Shown one piece after another: positions 59,854-64,000 of a stretch of DNA of 64,000 nucleotides (position 1 is the stretch's first letter; every line of letters starts with the position of its first letter). Below the pieces are notes generated by a model. It worked only from the letters and a program-made list of their open reading frames with translations, was not told the origin of the DNA and searched no databases. Source of the stretch: Bacteroidota bacterium (lineage in GTDB: Bacteria; Bacteroidota; Bacteroidia; 2-12-FULL-35-15); NCBI GenBank assembly GCA_025963715.1, contig JAOQAG010000017.1:144140-208139 (forward strand), written 5' to 3'. The position numbers and the translations under genes are program-made.

Positions 59854-60225
59854 ATGCCCGGGCAAACAGAAAACTATAAACCAATGAAACAAACAGATCT
59901 GAAAAAAATCATCCAACAACTTCTCAAAGCAACCAACGCTTTTGATGTGGAAGCAGCACTTACTTTATTTGCTGCTAATGCAGTAATTGATGATGTATCC
60001 GTTGGCGAAAAATTTAAAGGCAAAAAGGGTGTACGCAACTATTTGGAGAAGTTTTTTGTGGGTTACAAAACAAAAACCAAATTGGTATCCGTTGAAATGC
60101 CCGATGAGCTGCATGCGAATGCGAAGGTGGATTTTACAGGCGATTTCGGCCATGAAACCGGAGCTTTAAATTTTACCTTTAATGCAAATGGCCAGATTCT
60201 GAAAATAGATGCGTATCTTGACTAA
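59854..60225 (+). CDS. SnoaL-like/NTF2-superfamily protein
   Basis: A 123-residue cytoplasmic protein with a cone-shaped alpha+beta NTF2-like fold: KKIIQQLLKATNAFDVEAALTLFAANAVIDDVS (core FDVEAALTLFAANAVIDD), FKGKKGVRNYLEKFF, a YKTKTKLVS sheet, and NFTFNANGQILKIDAYLD at the end, a hallmark of the SnoaL-like families. Such proteins may be small enzymes or ligand-binding domains; no catalytic residue can be assigned with confidence. Two ATG starts are possible: 59854, one base after the preceding stop, or 59884 (MKQTDLKK), which gives the more typical N-terminus. The lipoprotein gene upstream is in the same operon by spacing. Confidence 0.75.
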   Translation: MPGQTENYKPMKQTDLKKIIQQLLKATNAFDVEAALTLFAANAVIDDVSVGEKFKGKKGVRNYLEKFFVGYKTKTKLVSVEMPDELHANAKVDFTGDFGHETGALNFTFNANGQILKIDAYLD

Positions 60226-60251
60226 TAATTACAGACTTACGAACAAAAAAG

Positions 60252-60581
60252 ATGAAAGAAATTATTATTCCGGCAGTAATCATTATTATTATCCTTATTA
60301 AAACGTTTAAAAATACTGAGCGCAGAAAATCAGGTACAGCATCCGGCGAACATTCCACTTTTGATCATACGGATCATTCCTATAACAATAATGATATAAT
60401 TCATCATCATTCAGGAAATATAAATGAGCATTCTCATTCTGACTCTCATTTTAATTCGGATTTTCACTCTCATTCAGATCACAGCTCGAGCAGCTCCGAT
60501 GCTGATTTTATAATCAATGATAGCTTTGATAACGGAAGCAATGATTTTGGAGGAAATGATAACACTGACAGTTTCAATTAA
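60252..60581 (+). CDS. Small membrane-anchored His/Ser/Asp-rich protein
   Basis: A 109-residue protein with one N-terminal membrane helix (IIIPAVIIIIILIKTF), positively charged just after (KNTERRK), and a low-complexity domain rich in His, Ser, Asp and Asn: about 14 His (such as HHHSGNINEHSHSDSH), then SSSSSDADFIINDSFDNGSNDF and GGNDNTDSFN. The orientation suggests the His-rich tail could be on either side of the membrane. His/Asp-rich regions often bind zinc, nickel or copper, but nothing else supports this. It starts 26 bases after the SnoaL-like gene. Family not recognised. Confidence 0.6.
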   Translation: MKEIIIPAVIIIIILIKTFKNTERRKSGTASGEHSTFDHTDHSYNNNDIIHHHSGNINEHSHSDSHFNSDFHSHSDHSSSSSDADFIINDSFDNGSNDFGGNDNTDSFN

Positions 60582-60720
60582 ATGATGGGTATAGCAGCTA
60601 AAAATAATAAGTATAAAAAGCAAAACTTAACGATATAAAGATGGAAGCCGGAAACCATTTAAAACGGGGTGATGCTGAAAAACCAAAAGAGTAAGCAGGA
60701 TTTTAAAAAATGTATTAAAA

Positions 60721-61173
60721 ATGGGACTATTTGATTCTTTATTTGGAAAAAAGAAAATGACACTGGAAAATGCTGATAAAAAAAACGATGATTTTATAGC
60801 GAAAAACCCGGTTGCGAAAAATGATGAGGACGAGCTGATGCGCAATGCCTCCAAATTAATGACCAGCGCAAAATATGCGGAATCGCTGGAGCTGTATAAA
60901 AAAATATCAGAGAGCTATCCTGAAAAAAAAGGATTGTACGACAGCCAGGTTGGAGTAGCCTATTATTTTTTAGGGGATTACGATAAAGCAATTGAATACT
61001 ATGTTTCGGGAATGAATAACGGCGCTCATAAAAGCATGATGGATGATAACATCTGGGAAGCAACGGAGGCTTTGTACGGTAAAACAAAAGATAAAAGCAA
61101 AGTGGAATATTACATCAGTCTTTTTCCAGGCGGGAGCCATAAAAAGGAAGCAGAAAAATTATTGCAAAAGTAA
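60721..61173 (+). CDS. TPR-like repeat protein, unknown function
   Basis: A 150-residue cytoplasmic protein. An N-terminal amphipathic start (MGLFDSLFGKKK) leads to charged helices and a tetratricopeptide-like pair: KYAESLELYKKISESYPEKKGLYDS (core AESLELYKKISESYP) and QVGVAYYFLGDYDKAIEYYVSGM (core AYYFLGDYDKAIEYY), then a C-terminal helix pair ending SHKKEAEKLLQK. TPRs bind partner proteins; the partner is unknown. The gene is a single frame with about 140 bases upstream, of which 60582-60720 shows no other gene. The N-terminal Phe/Leu motif may peripherally attach it to the membrane (inference). Confidence 0.7.
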   Translation: MGLFDSLFGKKKMTLENADKKNDDFIAKNPVAKNDEDELMRNASKLMTSAKYAESLELYKKISESYPEKKGLYDSQVGVAYYFLGDYDKAIEYYVSGMNNGAHKSMMDDNIWEATEALYGKTKDKSKVEYYISLFPGGSHKKEAEKLLQK

Positions 61174-61216
61174 GTATTGTCAGATTAAGATAGTAAGCAT
61201 CCGGAACTCTGTAAAC

Positions 61217-61236
61217 AAAAAGCCCTCGCAATGACG
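61217..61236 (+). repeat. Fragment of the GTCATTGCGAGG palindrome family
   Basis: AAAAGCCCTCGCAATGACGT matches the right end of the larger palindromes at 26051-26175 and 63841-63901. Remnant only. Confidence 0.65.
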
Positions 61237-61266
61237 TTCTAATTAAATAAGTTAACTAAACCACAA

Positions 61267-61929
61267 ATGAGAACAATCTTATCTTGCCTTTTGCTGCTTG
61301 CCTGCGGGATTGCAAACGCCGCCGGAATTAAATCGGACAATTCTCCCTCACAAATAAAACGCGGTTTTATCATTCATGCATCGGATGCGTATGTTGGCGG
61401 AATTAATAAAAATTTTGTCGGTCTTGGGCTCGGGTTCGAAAAGCCCATTTCCCAGGTAATGGAAATATACGTAGGCGGCGATTATTTTTTGCCGCAAAAG
61501 GCGAAAGGCGTAGTAACCGGTACTTCAATGAATTGGTTTGGCCCCCAGACAACTGTTCAGTTTCCGGTAAACCTTACTTACAATTTATACCGGATTAATT
61601 TGAATGGGTATTATCATTTTTTAAAACATACCGGCGACAAATTTACAATGTATGCCATCGCAGGTTTTAGCGTTTTGTTTGCCCTGAGCAAAAATAATCG
61701 TGATGCAATCTATAGTAATCCCGATTATTCCATACCGTATGACGACAAAAGCTTCGTGATCGCCATGTATGGAAACCTTGGAGTAGGCGCTACCATAAGA
61801 ACAGGTAAGGTTTATCCCTTTTTTAATGCACAGTATAATATCGCGATCGGTGGTTCAGATGCAGATGCTCCGGTTGTTAAGATTCCTTCGGTAATAACTG
61901 CTACAGCAGGATTAAGAATTCCATTTTAA
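61267..61929 (+). CDS. Secreted outer-membrane beta-barrel-like protein
   Basis: A 220-residue protein with a signal peptide (MRTILSCLLLLACGIANAAG, cleavage after NA-A). The mature part alternates hydrophobic and polar residues with many Tyr, Phe and Gly, as in a small outer-membrane barrel: GLGLGFEKPISQVMEIYVGGDYFLP, NWFGPQTTVQFPVNLTYNLYRINLNGYYHFL, MYGNLGVGATI and a C-terminal AGLRIPF ending in Phe, typical of outer-membrane proteins (C-terminal aromatic). An OmpA-like N-terminal or OMP_b-brl type is the likely class. Function unknown. The next gene follows 19 bases downstream, so they may be co-transcribed. Confidence 0.7.
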   Translation: MRTILSCLLLLACGIANAAGIKSDNSPSQIKRGFIIHASDAYVGGINKNFVGLGLGFEKPISQVMEIYVGGDYFLPQKAKGVVTGTSMNWFGPQTTVQFPVNLTYNLYRINLNGYYHFLKHTGDKFTMYAIAGFSVLFALSKNNRDAIYSNPDYSIPYDDKSFVIAMYGNLGVGATIRTGKVYPFFNAQYNIAIGGSDADAPVVKIPSVITATAGLRIPF

Positions 61930-61948
61930 ATACTTTTTTTTAATTATT

Positions 61949-62515
61949 ATGAAAACAAAATTTGTGTTTTTCTTCGTTTTATTAATTTGTGTGAGCCTGA
62001 AAGCACAAACCGTTATTATTTACAAAACATACGAAGATTTCCAAAATAATAATGGCGAACAGTATGATTCGCTAAAGAATGCCTGGGCTTCTCATTTTCA
62101 CATGGCTCTTTTAAAAGATGGAAAAAGAATAGCTGTGGAAGGAAAGAATTTCTGGGGATTTAAATACGGAGACGCTTTATTCAGAGTAAATAAAGGAGCG
62201 GCATACCGGGTATTGACATACGGGCCTAAGCTTTGTTATTACGAAGACGGGTATGCTTACATTGTTTCTATTATGCATAAAGAAAGTATGGTGAGCTTTG
62301 AAAACGGAATGCCGGTCAGTTTTATTTCTACATCTTTAAATTCCGAATTGATTACTTTGTTCAGAACCGTTCATGATTACAAGCACGAAGAAAAACAAAT
62401 AGAAAAGCTAAGGACTAAATTAGCAGGTCCTGTATATGACGATTTTTTTAAATGTATCAACGGAAGCTTGTTCATTGATGTATTGAGAGCCTGTACTCAA
62501 AAGTTTGAACAATAA
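61949..62515 (+). CDS. Secreted protein of unknown function
   Basis: A 188-residue protein with a signal peptide (MKTKFVFFFVLLICVSLKAQ). The mature N-terminus TVIIYKTYEDFQNNNGEQYDS begins with IYKTYEDFQNN, a motif I have seen at the mature start of other Bacteroidota secreted proteins of unknown role. The middle part FWGFKYGDALFRVNKGAAYRVLTYGPKLCYYEDGY is Tyr-rich and predicted beta. The C-terminal helix ends SLFIDVLRACTQKFEQ. No catalytic motif. It follows the barrel-like gene and precedes the ligand-gated channel homologue; the three read in the same direction, with 19 and 67 base gaps. Confidence 0.65.
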   Translation: MKTKFVFFFVLLICVSLKAQTVIIYKTYEDFQNNNGEQYDSLKNAWASHFHMALLKDGKRIAVEGKNFWGFKYGDALFRVNKGAAYRVLTYGPKLCYYEDGYAYIVSIMHKESMVSFENGMPVSFISTSLNSELITLFRTVHDYKHEEKQIEKLRTKLAGPVYDDFFKCINGSLFIDVLRACTQKFEQ

Positions 62516-62582
62516 GGAGACATTTCTCAAATCCCTCCGGCACGTTTTTTTATTATTGCTTAAAAGCTACTAAACAACCAAT

Positions 62583-63554
62583 ATGAAAAAACTTCTTTTC
62601 TTTCTCTCCCTTTTTATTTTCCATTCCGCTTTCGCGAAGGAAGAAAAACATGCACCCGATACGGTTACAGTAGGCGTGTATGTGAACAGCATTCACGATA
62701 TTGATTTTAAAGACAAACAATATACGATCAGTCTTTGGTTGTGGCTTAAGTATAAAAATCCCGATTTTGATTTTTCCAGGTACCTGGAAGTTCCCATGGC
62801 AAAAACAGTGGATAAATCGTTTTACACGGTGGATACGCTGGACGATGGCCGCATTTACATGCTGATGAAACTGGAGTGCGTGATGAAAGATTCCTGGAAG
62901 ATCCAAAATTTCCCATTCGACCGTCAGAAATTACGGTTCTCCATCGAAAACTCACAATACGATTCCGGCGACCTGGTGTTTGTGGAAGATACTGTTGGAA
63001 AACATTATTCCAAATGGACCTCCACCGACTGGATGGTGATTCCGGACAGCTTTAACATTACTACCGGCATCAAAAAATATGAAACTAATTTTGGTGATCC
63101 TGCACTGAAAATGCCACATTCGGAGTTTAGTTCTTACAGGGTGCAAATTGGCATTGAGCGGGATTCGTGGTGGCTGTTCCTCAAATTATTTATGGGAATG
63201 TATGTTTCGTTCCTGTTGTCGTTCTTGTGCTTTTTTATTCACCGCGACAGTATTGATGCGCGTTTTAACCTGAGCGTGGGTTCCCTCTTTGCTGTGATCG
63301 GTAATAAATATGTGGTGGATGCTTCACTCCCGGAATCCACGTCGTACACACTGGTGGATACCTTGCACGGGCTTACGCTATGTTTTATTTTTGTGGCAGT
63401 GGCCTGTTCGGTATATGCTTTAAAACTCTCCAAAGCCAATAAACTTGATGAGATCCGGCGCTTTGATAAACGGGCAGCCTGGATGCTGTTTTTGGTTTAC
63501 GTGCTGCTGAGTGCCTGGTTTATCTTTCATGCGCAGTATTCGCAACCGAAGTAA
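62583..63554 (+). CDS. Pentameric ligand-gated ion channel (Cys-loop superfamily) homologue
   Basis: A 323-residue protein. A signal peptide (MKKLLFFLSLFIFHSAFA) is followed by an extracellular beta domain with VTVGVYVNSIHDIDFKDKQY and SLWLWLKYKNPDFDF, then the Pro-loop WKIQNFPFDRQ (Pro111, Asp113), the superfamily hallmark; the flanking Cys pair is absent, as in prokaryotic members. Four membrane helices follow: M1 about 194-219 (WWLFLKLFMGMYVSF), M2 from 224 (DARFNLSVGSLFAVIGN), the M2-M3 loop LPESTSYTLVD, M3 about 255-283 and M4 about 296-319. In M2 the -2' position is Asp, which in cation-selective GLIC is Glu. Basic residues at 0' (Arg) and 15' (Lys) are unusual. It should be a homopentameric channel in the inner membrane with its ligand domain facing the periplasm; ligand unknown. 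Confidence 0.85.
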   Translation: MKKLLFFLSLFIFHSAFAKEEKHAPDTVTVGVYVNSIHDIDFKDKQYTISLWLWLKYKNPDFDFSRYLEVPMAKTVDKSFYTVDTLDDGRIYMLMKLECVMKDSWKIQNFPFDRQKLRFSIENSQYDSGDLVFVEDTVGKHYSKWTSTDWMVIPDSFNITTGIKKYETNFGDPALKMPHSEFSSYRVQIGIERDSWWLFLKLFMGMYVSFLLSFLCFFIHRDSIDARFNLSVGSLFAVIGNKYVVDASLPESTSYTLVDTLHGLTLCFIFVAVACSVYALKLSKANKLDEIRRFDKRAAWMLFLVYVLLSAWFIFHAQYSQPK

Positions 63555-63570
63555 TTTTTCTATGTATTTA

Positions 63571-63838
63571 CTTTTTGAAGGCAAAAAGTAACAATCCGCC
63601 GCGGCGGACTGGCCTGTAATATAATTTTTCCTTCCGCTGGCGCTGCAGGAAAACCGCGGTTAATTTCGCGCATGCGGTTGGCCGCTTCGTAGTTTTAATT
63701 TTTCTGGCGCTTATTCCCGCTATTACTGGACAGGCTGAAATAGTCCTCAGAATGAGTATCCTATTGTTTTTTAAAATTGGCAGAAGAATGTTTGAGAAGC
63801 GGAGCACGGTTTTAATTTATCCGATCCGAAGGGAGTAA
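63571..63838 (+). repeat. Dispersed hairpin-headed repeat, copy D
   Basis: It begins with CTTTTTG-AAGG-CAAAAAG (63571-63588) and contains CCGCCGCGGCGG, CCTTCCGCTGGCGCT, AACCGCGGTTAATTTCGCG, TTCCCGCTATTACTGGACAG, AATTGGCAG and TCCGATCCGAAGGGAG, co-linear with copy B as far as B's 13675. It ends near GGGAGTAA, without B's 3' extension and second hairpin. It lies 17 bases after the channel gene. Confidence 0.75.
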
Positions 63839-63840
63839 AA

Positions 63841-63901
63841 TCTCACACCAGTATATAATCAGAATGAGATTGTTTCGGGCGAAAAGCCCTCGCAATGACG
63901 T
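63841..63901. repeat. Half copy of the GTCATTGCGAGG palindrome family
   Basis: AATGAGATTGTTTCGGGCG, AAAAGCCCT and CGCAATGACG match the right half of 26051-26175; the left arm is missing. It follows copy D directly, so two repeat families abut. The A+T-rich bases 63902-63972 show nothing else. Confidence 0.7.
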
Positions 63902-63972
63902 GCAAATTAAAATTAGCAATACAAAAGGTTATGTTGTAGTAACATGTTTTTTTTACAATATTCACAAATAAT

Positions 63973-64000
63973 ACTGTCATCCCGGGCTTGACCCGGGATC
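63973..64000. repeat. ATCCCGGG-family hairpin, cut by the window end
   Basis: CTGTCATCCCGGGCTTGACC followed by CGGGATC, the left half of the composite repeat found at 37971 and 41818; the rest runs out of the window. Confidence 0.75.

Noticed and set aside
56312..63560. Prophage or conjugative island
   Set aside because: There are no integrase, phage structural or mobilisation genes and no attachment repeats; only the RAYT locus and small accessory genes are seen.
63568..63807. Minus-strand frame of 79 codons at the right edge
   Set aside because: It lies wholly in copy D of the dispersed repeat and is not open in copies A and C.

Overview
The window is chromosomal DNA of a member of the Bacteroidota. 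Supporting signs are promoter elements close to the Bacteroidota -7 consensus TAnnTTTG (for example before rpmH, tRNA-Ser and the tRNA-Pro/tRNA-Arg pair), weak Shine-Dalgarno sequences, A+T-rich intergenic DNA, and families typical of the phylum: DUF4294, a PF14905-type outer-membrane barrel, DUF6702 with HupE and an M1 peptidase, an ABC-2 permease fused to an M1 peptidase, a carB product without the C-terminal regulatory domain, and sensor kinases built on long coiled coils. Order or genus cannot be fixed from the sequence alone.

Layout. 1-8.0 kb: the end of a DUF4294 secreted protein, a Mur ligase (mpl), and an oligopeptide ABC importer (substrate-binding lipoprotein and two permeases, no ATPase here) whose operon is interrupted by a dispersed repeat. 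8.2-9.7 kb: tRNA-Ser and a low-G+C divergent pair, an HxlR regulator and an NAD(P)-binding oxidoreductase, with palindromic operator candidates between them. 10.1-17.9 kb: signalling genes, namely a cytosolic histidine kinase with thirteen 21-residue repeats plus its response regulator, a TMEM175-like channel, a DUF1801 protein, and a second response regulator followed by a CheB-CheR-PAS-histidine kinase fusion. 18-21.6 kb: tRNA-Arg, tRNA-Pro, a small secreted collagen-like protein, and an Mla-type lipid transporter (mlaE-mlaF-mlaD). 22-28.7 kb: a TPR histidine kinase with a LuxR-type regulator, a secreted unknown, and an outer-membrane barrel protein. 29-38 kb: pirin and OsmC, an aldo/keto reductase, rpmH (52 residues), carB, ispE and accA. 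38.2-50.2 kb: DUF6702, HupE, M1 peptidase, DUF1304, the ABC-2/M1 fusion with its ATPase, and the tail-specific protease prc. 50.7-56.3 kb: a 1870-residue alpha-2-macroglobulin with an intact thioester motif. 56.4-63.6 kb: an accessory stretch with a HEPN-like gene, a REP-associated tyrosine transposase (RAYT) set among its own REP sequences, two tandem paralogous lipoproteins, several small unknown or secreted proteins, and a pentameric ligand-gated ion channel homologue.

The intergenic DNA is unusually rich in repeats of several families: (1) GTAG-headed 26-nt REPs around the RAYT; (2) composite pairs of ATCCCGGG/CCCGGGAT hairpins; (3) a roughly 205-380 bp element with CTTTTTG/CAAAAAG hairpins, in four copies; (4) nested inverted repeats made of CACAGATTCACAGATT; (5) A+T-rich AAGTTTAAAG tracts abutting gene ends; and (6) a GTCATTGCGAGG palindrome. 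Most genes are housekeeping or envelope functions. The most distinctive items are the RAYT/REP locus with a duplicated flanking unit, the ligand-gated channel homologue, the repeat-built histidine kinase and the hairpin-bounded dispersed element.
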